From JALNXF01 sp964555845 (GTDB taxonomy: Bacteria > Patescibacteriota > Gracilibacteria > BD1-5 > UBA2023), in contig CAZKUA010000003.1 in assembly GCA_964555845.1 (NCBI GenBank), positions 62,001 to 126,000 on the forward strand: a stretch of 64,000 nucleotides of DNA, written 5' to 3'. The translations under genes were made by a program, and so were the position numbers. Under the pieces are notes generated by a model. That model ran no database searches. It was given only the letters and a program-made list of their open reading frames with translations, and was not told where the DNA came from. Shown one piece after another: positions 20,670 to 32,293 of the stretch (its first letter is position 1; each line of letters starts with the position of its first letter).

Positions 20670-21284
20670 TTATTTCACTTCACAAATTCAATTTACACAA
20701 TTTTGATTTTCATATTCTTTCATCCATCTCTTTTTAACGAGCCATTTATAAATAGAACATCCCACACAATATCATACAACCGATTCTGACCACATAAACA
20801 CGAGACATATTACACAAAAGATAACCGGTGGTGTGATTGGTGCTACTATTATGGCTCAACTTGCTATATTTAGTTGAGTAAGTTCAAGAACCTTTATTAC
20901 TTCGGGACTAGAGACATCAAAAAACTGTCCAGAGAGGATAATGAGACAATAGAGAACGAAAGTCGAGATAAATAATCCTATACCCCAGGCAAAACGTTTT
21001 TGTACCGCACCAACCCACAGAGCATTTTCTTTGTCTAAGAATAAACGCACAAATGATCAGAAGATGGACCAGCGAGGAGAAATAAATACCTTTAGGATAA
21101 AATCCAACCAAATAGGAATAATAATATAGAGTGCTATCGTGTACTCTGCTTTTAATAAAACAAGAAAAAATGTCGTTAATCACAAAACAAGAGTTATTCA
21201 AGTAGCTATACGAATCTCATTTTCATCAACAAAGCCATAAGAATCGGTTGGGCGAGAAAAGTTTTTTACAAAATTTCCATACAT
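20670..21284 (-). CDS. DUF4395 membrane protein
   Basis: A 204-residue integral membrane protein of the DUF4395 type. Features: an N-terminal GFVDENEIRIATGITLVLGL helix, a central FILKVFISPRWSIFGSFVRLF, then the family hallmark GAVQKRFAWGIGLFISTF and two further helices, with a cysteine-rich cytoplasmic end (VVCYCVGCSIYKWL and NCVNGICEVK). The hallmark in the family is GAPPKRFA.G.G. The CxxC-like pairs near the C terminus are notable and may bind metal or form disulfides. Function of the family is unknown. Confidence 0.8.
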
Positions 21285-21442
21285 ATCGATAAAAAATTAA
21301 AAAATAAAAAAGTACTTCGACTATTAGTTTAATAATTAATACATATTTACAAAATTTTTCTTTCAAAAAGATATTTTTTTGACAAAATTTAAATATGACT
21401 AATATGGGATTTATAAATATTTATTTCACCAAAAAACAAAAA

Positions 21443-22585
21443 ATGGTAAATTATGAGAAAAATAAAACTAAGCTAATAATTGATTGAGAGGAGGCAATAA
21501 GTGAGATTATTAATTGTATAAAATTAGCAAATAGCTCGATTAGAATTAGGGTTTTTATGTGGAGAGATGATAATTCTTGACGAAAAATTTTGGATTTATT
21601 AGAGCAAAAATTGAAATCTAATAAGGGAATTAAAGTATTTATTGAAAAAGATTCTTTTTGAAGTCTTGTTTATAATTTCCAGAAATTAATTTCTTTTTGA
21701 AAGCTTGGTTGAGATATTTTTTCAAGTGAAAAAGGTCAGAATTTTATCAAAAATAATAAAAATTTAGTATTTTCTTTTGTGGGGTCAAGGTCTATTTTAT
21801 TTTTCAAATATTTAAAGGAAAATGATCATTCAAAAATATTTTTATTTGATGAAAATACTGTAAATAGTATTGCAATAATTTGATGAATGAATATTGCAGA
21901 TGAATATTTAACGCGAGAGAATCATAAGTTTCCAAACACTTGAGGTTGGCATGATTATATGGTAAAATTAGAATGAAAAATTGCTAATAAATTTAGTTCT
22001 CACATCTCAAAACATTCAAAAAAATGACTAAGAAAAAAAATATTATCTTGAATAGAAATTCTATCGAGCATTAGGAATAAAAGAACCCTGAGGTCAGAAA
22101 TCCTGGCACAATTATATAAGGCAAAAAAATCTATAATAATTGAACATTGATATATAACAGATAATTTAATAATAAGAAAACTAAGAAAAATTAGTCAGAA
22201 GTGAATAAATATAAAAATAATTCTTCCAAATGTCTCTGATGGTGTTTATCATGCGAATATGCACAGTATTTATAAGATTTTGAAGCCAACTCTTCTTACT
22301 CATAAAATAACTCCAAATATCGAAGTCTATCTTTATAAATGAATGATTCATGCAAAAGTATTAGTAATTGATGAGGAGGTTTCAATAATTGGTTCAGCTA
22401 ATTTAACTAATTGAAGTTTTGATATTTTAAAAGAAACTAACGCAATTTTTAGACAAAAAGATTGAGTGACAAAAGAACTTTTAACCCAACTAAATCTTGA
22501 TCTAAAAAATTGTGAGAAAATAACTTTAGATAATATTCCGAAATATAATAAAATATTAGCTAAAATTCAGAAATTTTTTATTTAA
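21443..22585 (+). CDS. Phospholipase D superfamily protein (cardiolipin synthase-like)
   Basis: A 380-residue PLD-superfamily enzyme with two catalytic HKD motifs: HSKIFLFD (His129, Lys131, Asp136) followed by AIIGGMNIADEY, and HAKVLVID (His303, Lys305, Asp310) followed by SIIGSANLTNGSFD. This is the bacterial cardiolipin synthase/phosphatidyltransferase layout, but the usual N-terminal membrane helices are missing, so it may be a soluble or peripheral phosphatidyltransferase. IIIEHGYITDNLIIRKLRKI precedes the second motif as in Cls enzymes. The gene is monocistronic and followed directly by REP repeats. Confidence 0.88.
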
Positions 22586-22752
22586 TAGATTCCCGCCCCA
22601 TTCTGTCATTCTCGCCTCCCTTCCGTCATTCTCGGGCTTGACCCGGGAATCTATTACTTGAATTCTCTTTATATTTTGTAGATTCCCGCCTTCGCGGGAA
22701 TGACAGGGAAGGAAGCGGGAATGACAGAATGGGGCGGGAATGACAGGGGAGG
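22586..22752. repeat. REP cluster (ATTCCCGCC...GGCGGGAATGACAG family)
   Basis: Several inverted and direct copies of the REP unit: TAGATTCCCGCC, TCTGTCATTC, a TCTCGGGCTTGACCCGGGAA hairpin, TTCCCGCCTTCGCGGGAA hairpin and three outward GGGAATGACAG units. It fills the space between convergent genes and probably also ends transcription from both sides. Confidence 0.85.
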
Positions 22753-22760
22753 GAATTTAT

Positions 22761-25700
22761 CTAAACTCTTTGCATAGTTGTGAGTAGATTTCTCTGGATT
22801 AGTTCAAAACTCTTGTCGTGTTCTAGGTCTTTTTCATGACTTCAGAGTTTGTCTTTGTTTTCGAGGAGATGGACAATTTCATGTGTTGTTACTTCTATAA
22901 TTTCCTCTTGCATTTTTGGATTTTCAAAGTTTAGGATACATTCTTTAATATTATCAACATTCCAATACATATAAATATTTCATTTAATTTTTCTATACCT
23001 TGCCGCGCCATTTTCTCATCATTCTCTCTCATAATAAGAATTTATAAATTTTCATCAATACAAATTACTAATAAGTTTCGAAAAATTATTTTCCATAAAG
23101 TTATTAAAATTTTTAATTTGTTCTATACTTACTCATAATTTTTCTGACATTTCTTTAATGCTAATATTATAATTTCTAGGAGCATTTTCCATACTCCTAT
23201 TTATGTTATCACTTGTGAAAAAGCTTTGATTTTGATATTCATTAAACATATCTGAATTGCTTTCTATTCTATTTTTTGCAAGGATTTTTTGTTTCATTTC
23301 GCGGAGATTTGTAATTTTTCATTCATATTCAAAATTCGCTTGGATGAGGAATTGTGCCATTCTCTCGCTGTCATTTTTAAGTATTTCTATTTCGTTATCA
23401 TTGAGTTCTTCTCAGAAATTATATTTGTCTGCAATCCTATTAATTTGTCTAGAATAATTAAAATACTTATCTTCAAGACTCAAATAATCCTCTGGAAGCA
23501 TTGGGATTTTTATTCCGGTATTTCTATCTACAAAAGATTTTAGCAGCATTTCTACAAAACCTTTAAATAAATACTTCCTTAAAATTGGGAGATTTTTCTC
23601 TCTTTGGGCTAGGGAATTACGAGTTTTTGTGAGTTCCATTCCTGCTGGCACTTCAATAGAAATATTTCTAGACTTAATAAATTTGCTCATCCAATCTGGT
23701 AAATCATCCAAATAATCATCCGGTAAATCCCTGATATACAAATTATTTTTGGTTTTTCTCTCTATTTTGTCAGATGTCTCAAATATTTTAATTTCTCAAT
23801 ATCAGAGAACCCCGACTGTTTCGAGTAATTCCTTAGTATTTGCAATACTTTCTCATTTATAGAGAACTTCGACATCATCCACATTTCATACATATTTCTG
23901 GATATTGTGCACTCCGATTAGTGCTCTCAAATTCCCTCAAATTCAAGAAGCCTTATCAACTCTCTCAACTAGAGTTCAATTAAAATCTTCATTTATAATT
24001 TCATAACTTATCTCAAAATCATGGATAAGTCATCATTCGTTAAATATTGGCTTAAATACAAGTGATGTAGTCTTTCAATCTCAAACTCCAGTCTTGACTC
24101 TGATTTCTTTTGATTCAATAGTTGTCGCATAAAATCCTTGTCCAAACATTCCTTCTGAATTTGCTCCGGTTTTAGATGATTCCCCAGGCACAAGCAAATA
24201 ATTAAAGACTTGCTTTAAATTCATTCAGGCTGGATCAAGAACGCTTGATACCCAATTTCCGTCTTCCTCATAGAAATTAATCTCAATTTGTCAGGAATTC
24301 CCACTACCCAATATCGCATCACGTGAGTTTTGAACGAGCTCTCTTACCCAAATCATCGCAGATTCATCTTGTCCGTCAATAGAAGATCTAATCTCATTTT
24401 GAAATAATTCACAATTGTAATTTTTACTTAAAATATTTTGGATAAAATCTCACAGATTTCACTCATCCTCAATATCCATAAGCTCCTTATTATGAAGCCT
24501 ATAACCAGCAATTAATTCCGATAATTTGAATTTTTTATCTCAATTAATTTTAATCACAGATTTTTCTGATTTCAAAAATTCTCATCCCTTATCTAGAAAC
24601 TCCCCAAAAGCCACCAAGTCCTGCGGATACTCCCTCAATTTCGTCCTTAACTCATCTATTGTTTTGTCGATTTGCGCTATAGTCGAGCTATTTTCTGGGG
24701 CTTGTTTATTAAATAAGTTTTTTTCAAGAAGATAGATCGTTACTTGCTCAAAAAATTGCCTAGCTGATAATCAGAGATATTCTTTATTAAATTCTCGATT
24801 AAATTTCAACCAATTATCTTTTAATAATTTACCATTTTTATCAGTGAATTTTCTAACATGTGTAACTATATCTTTATTTGTAATTGAACGTACTTGTATA
24901 AGGCTATTAAGATTACCAACTATCCAATCTATAGAATCTCATAAAAACCGATATTTTTTATAAAATGAACTTTTTTTAAATTCTTCTAGAATATCTCATC
25001 AATATGGAACTTTTGCTCATAAATTCCTCATATCATCCATAAATTCCTCATATTTCGGGTCAGAAAGGCTTTCTGCTTGGAAATTCTCAGAAGCTTTTTT
25101 CTCTTGTTGTAATTCTAGACATCTCTTTTTGAGTTCTGGGGTTGGGGTTATGAATTGAAAAAAATCTCATAAAGCAAGCATTTCTTCCGGTTTTAAATTT
25201 ATTCAATATTTTTTCATCCAAATTCCCATAGGTTCATTAATCCAAACAGCAAAAAAACCTGATTCTATAAAAAGTCGTAGTGCATTATTATAAAATAAAC
25301 CATCTAAAATACGTGCAGATTTTCTAGTCAATTTTAAACTAAAAATATATCAATAATGTTTATTAAACATAGTTTTTATTTCATCAAAATTACCTTCATC
25401 AAAATTACTTAAACAATTTAAAAGCTCAAAATAGAAATTATGATACAACGGTTCAAAAATGGTCTCATTTTCTCAGACTTTTGTTTCTTTTTCTTCCTCC
25501 ACCTCTTTCTTCACAAATCAGTTTTTCTTGAGTTGGTAGATTATATTTTGGATATTGAATAATTCATATAATCAATGAATTTTCCATAATTGTATGTTAT
25601 ATTTATTTCAAAAATCTATATATTCTTTATTTTTATCATCAGATTTGAAATATTCTACAAGGCAATCATATACATTTTTATTACCAACTGTTATTATTCC

Positions 25701-28349
25701 TGATTTTAAGCTTTCAAGACAAGATTCTGCTTTTCCATGTTCTTCCCAATCAAATATCGCTAAATTTATATTTCAATCAAATTTAAATTTAAATAAAATC
25801 CTTTCTTCTGCAAGATTCCATTCATCTTGGTCGGCTCAATTTATTATTTTCTTAACTTCCTCATCTTCCATAAAAACTGCAAATTTTGGGTCCATAATAT
25901 CTTCGATCCCAGTGTACTCTGTGTCGTCAATTTGGATTTTTGTTGTGTTTTGGTTGGGGAATTCTCAGGTTTCTTTGATTTGTTCGAGTTCGTTGATTAT
26001 TTTTTGAATTTCAAAAATCATTTTATTTTTAGATCATTTTCAATTTTTAGAGCTTAATCTTTTTGTAACTTGACTCATAAATTCTGGTTCAGCCTCAAAA
26101 AGTTCAAATATTTTATCTATAAGCTCTATATATTTATCAAGCTCTATTTTATTTAAGATAGCATCTTTGATTTCTTGATTAATATTTAAATCTCTTGGTA
26201 GATTATTATCATTTAATCCTTCTGAATATATAGTTAATAAGGAAATAAAATAAAAAATATTTCATTGAATTTCGGGTGTTTTTTGTCTTAGTCTAGCTAT
26301 AAAATTATCTGCTATTTTATAATCTATATTTTTTCAAAAAAAAGCATAATTCATAAAATCTTTAGGATTTTTAATTCCTAGTACAAGTTCATCTTTATCT
26401 AAAAGCATGCTTACAGAACGCTTTATTACGCCATATTTAAGCGTAGCTATTTCACAAAATATTTTAAGTCCTTCATCAAATTCCTCCAAAAATTCATCTA
26501 GTACTTCTTTTAATACTCATCTTTTTTCTTCAAGCATTTTCTTGTATTCTTCACTATCTTTTTGTAAATTTTCTTCATTATTTTGATTAAATTGATTTTG
26601 GGTAAACTCTTCTGATTTTGCTTTTTTTGTTGGCGGGCTGAGAGTTAGATTATCTTTGTCTATTCTTCCATAAAACACAATATCTGATTGGATTTCGTAT
26701 CAGATATTGAGGTTTATACTAGTGTTTAGGATTTGGACTGGGGAAATATTTGAGTCAGTTTTTGAGTTTAGATATTTGGAATTTACAAGAATTCAGGTTT
26801 TGTGGATAAGATAATCGTGAGTTGCATTCTGAGAAAATTCCATGGTGTAAAATGGTTTTGTCTCTCCGATAATAGAGTCGATTTTCTTAACGCCCGGTAG
26901 GGAAGTGATGTCAAAATTTATGAAATCTGGACTTACAAATATTACATTTTCATTATTTCAAATTATTTTTTGGAGTTCATCCTGAGTTGGAAGCACAATT
27001 TTTCCAGATTCTTTGAGTTCTTCTAGAAATGGCTTAAATGCCTCTCTTCAAATATAATCAAGAGTGTATTTTTTCTCGGTTTCATTTGTTTTTCTTTCTT
27101 TTAATTTTGAAATTATTTTTCATACAATTTCTGATAATTCCACTTTTTCCTCTAGAGTTTCGCATTTATCAAATATTTTAGAAATTGCTTTCTCAATAGT
27201 AAGTACTACTCATCTGGTCGGCAATACCTGATTTTTTGCTTCTGGCACCCACTCAAAAAACGGAGTTTCAAGCGAGAAAATTGAAATATTACTACTTGTC
27301 TCGCACACAAATTCCTCATTTACAACTCAGGCAACCTGGAGTCTTATTATAGTTTTTTGCTTTTTATCTGACTTAGTATTTCTTTTATAGAAAAATCTTG
27401 TATGCTCATCCGCATATTTTTTAGTTTCTTCGATATCCATCTTAGTCCTCAGTTTTGAGCTTGAAGTCGGGATTAGTAGTTTCTCACAAATAGTTTTACT
27501 ATCCATTCCCACTCAGAAATCCTCCGCGATAAAACCAGATTCATTAAGCGTGATATTTACAACTGGAAGCAAGCTTGTATCGAGTTTTTGTCAGTTAATA
27601 TACACGAATTCTTCCAGATCATTTAAGCGTTTTCAATTCAAATACAGATTGATATATGGATTAGTCCCAAATCTTGAACAAATAAAATCGTTTAAATATG
27701 TGAGGGTTTTGTCATCTAATTTTGTCGTAAGGCTCACTATAGTTCAATTTTCTTGTTTTTTGCTTGTTAGACTTCAGACTTTCACTTCGTTTTTCTCTTC
27801 TACAAGCGATATCTCAAATGCCTTTTCTCACTGTTTTTTTGTATTTATCGATAATTTTGCATTCTCAAATTCTTGTAAAAACCTTAGAGATTGAAAAAAT
27901 CCTTCTCAAAATCTCCCCACTTGCACCTCGGGATTTGAGGCATCACATGCATTTGCGATGATTTCCACGAGTCATTGAGCCAGATGTTCTCATTGATTTT
28001 TTATGAGTTTCTCTTTTTTGACTATTTTTAAATTATCTGATTTTCTCGTATCCTGTGGAATGAGTTTCAAAACTTCATCATAATCTAGTGTATTTCCTGT
28101 TGTAACACTGTAGGTTATGAGCTTAATAAAAGCATCCAGAGGTATTTGAGATGGGAGTTCAAATTTTTCTCTCACAAAAGTTATGAAGTCTAGAATTTCA
28201 AAATTTTCTCAATTAATTTCTTTGTATTCTACAATTAATTTTTTGATTTTTTTCCTGTTTTTGTCGATAAAAGACCTGATATTTTCAGGTGATGGACTTT
28301 TACCATTTTGCGCTAAATGATCTCTAATTATACTTCTTGTATGTTTCAT
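22761..28349 (-). CDS. Giant protein with two GHKL (Hsp90-like) ATPase regions and a C-terminal HExxH metallopeptidase motif
   Basis: A 1,862-residue cytosolic protein, the largest gene of the left half, read through dozens of TGA codons. Region 1 (about 120-300) has GHKL pieces: an N-box helix LVEIIANACDAS (about 128-138), VGRFGEGFFQSL (G2 box, about 143-154), NGTIVSL, and then ESGFIAEDFGVGMD with LLIPTSSSK (G1 box, about 275-298). The G1 box lies after, not before, G2. Region 2 (about 1325-1480) has the normal order: RELVQNSRDAILGSG, LDPAGMNLKQVFNYLLVPGESSK, GMFGQGFYATTIE and NGTLVERV. The long middle is charged and helical with no known motif. At the C terminus is TTHEIVHLLE with a downstream EHDKSFE, the HExxH...H pattern of zinc metallopeptidases (about 1822-1850). 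It follows the triple-repeat gene by 10 bp. Function unknown; ATP-driven protein remodelling coupled to proteolysis is a guess. Confidence 0.85.
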
Positions 28350-28359
28350 TTTTTTAAAA

Positions 28360-29724
28360 TTATTTCTTTAATACTCATAAATTTTTAATTCTATCCTCCA
28401 CAAAACAATCAATTCTTTGTAAAATTTTCTCATTTGTAGGAAAGATTTTTTTGATTTCATTTTTATCATCTTCTGGAAGTCATTCGACAAACTCTAAAAA
28501 TACATTTTTAGAAATATCAGGCAAACGCATTAAATAGTCAAGTTCTAGCTTTAGAGAATAGTCTCATTTATTTAAATTATTAATTCTACTTTTTATAAAT
28601 CTTCTAAATTCATCTCTAAAATTCTCGTCAATAACTTCTTTATTTGTGTTAAGATTTGATTTTTTTTCTCATTTTTTTCGTTTAGAACGACTGTTATTAT
28701 TCTGCACACTTTTTGCGTTTTTATCTTTTCTCTTTTGTTCAATTTCTTGCCTTTCTGTTGCCACAGGAATATTCACAAGTTTAAACATTTCTTTTAATTG
28801 AGCTCTATTTACAACATCTCATTTACCAACTCTTCATATTCATTTTTCTCTCATAAATTCAGCTTTTATTAAGCTACCTAGAAATTTATTTCAAATTTTT
28901 CAAATTTTTTGCCAGTCTTGATTTTTTTTACATTTATAAAAATACCAAATTCACTCTATTTCTTGAAGTCATATTTTAAATAATTGCTCTCTGTGAGATA
29001 ACAAAAGATTTTTATATCTTTCTAGCTCTTGGCTTTCAGTTGCCACTTTAAATCATAAATTCTCAAGCATTATCCCCAATCATTTATCATCTTGTATAGT
29101 TCAAACTTTATTTCCGGCTCACCATTTTTTATTTAAAGTGGCGTTAGGAAAGCTACTCAAATATTTATTTCAAATTTTTCAAATTTTTTGCCAACTTTTC
29201 CATTGCATGCATTCAAAAAGATACCAAACATTATCAATTTCAATTAGTCATATTTTAAGTAATTCTTCTTTGTGAGACAGTAAGAGATTTTTATATCTCT
29301 CTAATTCTTGAGCTTCTGTTGCGACTTTTAATCATAAAAATTTAAATTCCTTTCTTAAATGGTCTTTATTTCGAAGTACTCATGCACTATCTCATATTCA
29401 TCTTGCCTTATTCCATGTTGAGTTCGGAAAACTAATTAGATTATTTTTTCCAATTTTTGGCCATTTTCTCCAGTTAATACATTCATCAAAATACCAAATT
29501 CAATTAATCTCAATCAGTCACATTTTAAATAATTCTTCTCTATGAGATAATAAAATATTTCTGTATTTTTCTGTTTCTTTCCTTTGTTTTGGACTTTCTT
29601 CAATCTCCTGTACTTCCGCCTTAAAATAAGCTACTTTCTTGGTAACGTCTTTATTTCAATTAGAATTTTTTAGTGCAAATTCTTTTAAATTTTGTGCCTC
29701 ACTATTTTGACTTAATTTACTCAT
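28360..29724 (-). CDS. Triple-repeat protein encoded with the giant GHKL/peptidase protein
   Basis: A 454-residue soluble protein with three tandem repeats of about 88-92 residues (about 53-145, 146-234, 235-322). Each runs from a helix RY(K/R)N(I/L)LLSH(R/K)E(E/Q)L(F/L)K(M/I)GL through (I/Q)EI(N/D/E)xxWYF and a W(P/Q)KIGK segment to a closing (K/P)VATExQE(L/I)E. The repeated SHxE and WY.....C...W pattern could be a binding module. The remaining C-terminal 130 residues are basic then helical (RSKRKKGEKKS, FRRFIKSRINNL). It is the first gene of a two-gene leftward unit, with only 10 bp to the giant protein's start, so a partner or adaptor role is likely. Family not recognised. Confidence 0.8.
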
Positions 29725-29793
29725 TTTTTGTAAAAATTATAAAGATCTTTTCAATTTTATCATATTTTCGTAAATTATGCAAAAAATACACAC

Positions 29794-29833
29794 AAAAAAA
29801 TCCCAATAAATGCAAATTTATTGGGATTTTTTT
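29794..29833. terminator. Strong bidirectional terminator
   Basis: An 18-bp perfect stem (AAAAAAATCCCAATAAAT and complement) with a GCAA loop, running into T7 on either strand. It separates the HD-domain gene from the triple-repeat gene, so the two are independent transcripts. Confidence 0.9.
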
Positions 29834-29837
29834 AAAT

Positions 29838-30599
29838 CTAAATTTTTACAGCTTTTTTTGTCTTTCTTTGAACTAATATTAATCTAACTTCTGAAGCACG
29901 TTTTTCTACTTTTTCAATATCTGGGATAAGGTAGCGTCCAAGGTCATGTTTTAAGGCAATAGGAAGAATATGCTTTATAGTTTCCTCAATTTGTTCTTCT
30001 GCTTTTTTTAAATGTTTTTCAGTAATTTCTGATTCATTAAAATGAAATATTTCAAGACATCTTAAATTATACATTCTATCTCCAACCTTTACCCTTGGAG
30101 CCTTTTTATGATGAGAAATTAGATGATAATGGCGAGTTTTAATTTGTTTATCTTTTTTTTCGTCTCCAGTTTTTTTGGGATTTGTAACCATTTCTGTAAT
30201 CTCAAGAGTTCCAGGTGATACTCTGAAATTTATCAAATTTTTCATTTCTCATAAATCAATTTTTCAATCCTCTAATACATCATGATCTTCTGCAGCAGAA
30301 AGAGTATCTGGGTCTGTTTCTCATAGCTCTAAAAGTAATAAAAGAGTTACTCATGATACATGATCAAAATAACGTTCTCAGGTTCTTCTCGTAACTATTT
30401 TTCAATATCAATGAATAAGTTTAGCAATTGTTCTTGCCGCCATTATTTGACTAATAGAATCTTCACTCAATCACTTAATTTTTAGAAGTTTTCTAGTTTC
30501 TTCACATCCATAATCACTGGCAGAAACAAGTTTATCTCAAAAACGTATAACTTCTGGAGCTCTAGGGTGAGTTTTAGAAGTAAGATTTTGTTTTTCCAT
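29838..30599 (-). CDS. SpoT/MESH1-like HD-domain (p)ppGpp hydrolase-like protein
   Basis: A 253-residue protein with the HD hydrolase module of RelA/SpoT enzymes. Features: RRTGERYFDHVSGVTLLLLL (His80), SAAEDHDVLED (His106-Asp107), and later RVKVGDRMYNLRCLEIFHF (Asp174), equivalent to the SpoT strings ITHPVAVA, LHDVIED and KLADRLHNMRT. There is no synthetase or TGS/ACT domain, so it resembles small alarmone hydrolases. The ligand remains an inference. A strong terminator follows the stop. Upstream is the ankyrin-like gene on the same strand. Confidence 0.82.
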
Positions 30600-30661
30600 A
30601 GTTTTAATTATATAATAAATAAAATTTAAATTTTGTCCTAATTTGATTATATAAAATAATC

Positions 30662-31618
30662 TTAATCTCTAAAAAGATTCTCTAAAATCCTTTCAGGATT
30701 TTCAATTAATTTTTTCTTGATTAAATCAATAGCTATTCATTGGATTTCCTCTCAATTCTCTTTTAATATTTCTTCGACAATATATTCGGCTATAAATTGA
30801 GGAGAAGTTACTATATCTCTAGCTTTCTTTTTTATTTCTTCTCTTATAATACTAACAGCTTTTTCTACTTCATCCTTTCATTTTTCCTCTTCAAGAATTT
30901 CTATAACTTTTTGCTTGTTATATAACATCATAAACATAGTCTGCATTTCTGGTCTATTTTTAAGAAAATGCTGATTTGTACCATCTTCCATTTGTGCTTT
31001 TAGAAATTTTGCAGTTAAAAGTTTTTTTCATTGTTCGCTATCTGCGATAATTTGCAAGAAACCAGCTTCAGAAAATCTTAAAATATTTTCAATAATTTCC
31101 TTATTTATAGGGGCTCATAATTTAAGTAAATCCGCCGTCATTTTTCTTTTTACTTCTAAATCTTTTTCCATTTTTTGTGCCCCCTCTTTGGAAGTAGGAG
31201 GATTTATTCTAACTGAAGTTGCCAAATACAATTTATCAATTGATAAATAATTAGCATTTAGAGCTATTAATTTTTTGAAAATATCATATTCATGATATTT
31301 AATTGAATAATCTAGTAGATTCCCACCATCGTTAAATGGCATATTTATATCTATTCAATCCTTAAAACCATTTTGCACGCTATGCTCAATAAGTAGATTT
31401 ACAATATCTAAATGTAAATTATTTGATATTAATGTTGCACAAAAAATATTTCAATCCTCTTTGAAAATTTTTACTGTTCTAAAAGATCGTTTATAATGAA
31501 CCAGTTTTGTGGTATTTCAAGCGGTTTCATACACTTTTTTCAAAAGCTCTTCTGCACTAAGATAAGGAGCTTTTATTTCAGGAGATTTCCCTCATACATT
31601 AGATGATTTTTTAGGCAT
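30662..31618 (-). CDS. Ankyrin-repeat-like protein
   Basis: A 318-residue soluble protein. Residues about 55-170 show the helix-turn-helix pattern of degenerate ankyrin repeats: ATLISNNLHLDIVNLLIEHSV, NDGGNLLDYSIKYHEYDIFKKLIALNANYLS, MTADLLKLGAPINKEIIENIL. The C-terminal third is highly charged and helical (VIEILEEEKGKDEVEKAVSII) and ends with amphipathic helices. No secretion signal is visible. It may act as a protein-interaction scaffold; partner unknown. It lies 62 bp upstream of the HD-hydrolase gene on the same strand. Confidence 0.7.
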
Positions 31619-31725
31619 AAATATTAAATTAAGTTATACATTATTTTATATATAACAATTTTTTATAAAATGTCAAGAAATTTTGATTTTAATTAGTCTG
31701 ATAAAGTCTTACTTTGAGATAATTT

Positions 31726-32226
31726 TTATGTTACTTCATCTACTGCTTTTTTACTAATCTCCAATCTGTCTAAAAATAATTCGTCTGTTATATGAAGATT
31801 TATCACTTTAGAATGTTTTTCTAGGAATAATTCATGGTCTTTAATAAGCTCGGGCAGTCTCTCGAGGGATTCTGTATAATTTTTAGCTTTATAGAGTTTT
31901 GTAAGAAGTTTTTCGCTCAAATCAAGACTGATTATAAAAGTATCATAGTTATATTTCTCAAGCCATAATTTGAGATTTTCCCATTCACGATCAACACTAA
32001 CATCAAAAATAAATGATTTTCCAGACTCCAGAATAGACAAATACCTCTCATTTCTCCTCAAAATATATTCATCTTTCTTAAATTCCCCAAAATCCTCCAA
32101 AATCTCTGATCTTATCGCATCATTATTAAAAACCGGAAGATTAAAATTATAACTAAGATAATTGGTAATTGGACTCTTAGAACTACCAACACATCCAGAA
32201 AATGTTATACAAATAGGTTTTTTCAT
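31726..32226 (-). CDS. P-loop kinase-like protein (AAA_33/zeta-type)
   Basis: A 166-residue P-loop protein readable without any TGA. The N terminus ICITFSGCVGSSKS is a Walker A variant (GxxGxxKS) and is followed by LPVFNNDAIRSEIL, matching the 'nucleotide-binding then N-D-x-x-R' pattern of small-molecule kinases and zeta toxins. SGKSFIFDVSVDREWENLKLWLE is a typical second strand. Substrate unknown. It is near the ParB-like and Fic genes and points the same way; possibly part of a small accessory module. Confidence 0.72.
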   Translation of the reverse strand: MKKPICITFSGCVGSSKSPITNYLSYNFNLPVFNNDAIRSEILEDFGEFKKDEYILRRNERYLSILESGKSFIFDVSVDREWENLKLWLEKYNYDTFIISLDLSEKLLTKLYKAKNYTESLERLPELIKDHELFLEKHSKVINLHITDELFLDRLEISKKAVDEVT

Positions 32227-32265
32227 TTTTGAATAAAAATTAATTTTAATGCAAAAAATATACTT

Positions 32266-32288
32266 AATGTTGTAACTTTTGCAACATT
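32266..32288 (-). terminator. Hairpin after the ParB-like gene
   Basis: AATGTTG pairs with CAACATT around a 9-nt loop, 6 bp beyond the stop; on the minus strand a TATTTTTT run follows. Confidence 0.6.
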
Positions 32289-32293
32289 ACTTT

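Noticed and set aside
22586..22752. CRISPR array
   Set aside because: The repeats are short REP hairpins of varied spacing with no spacers of constant length.
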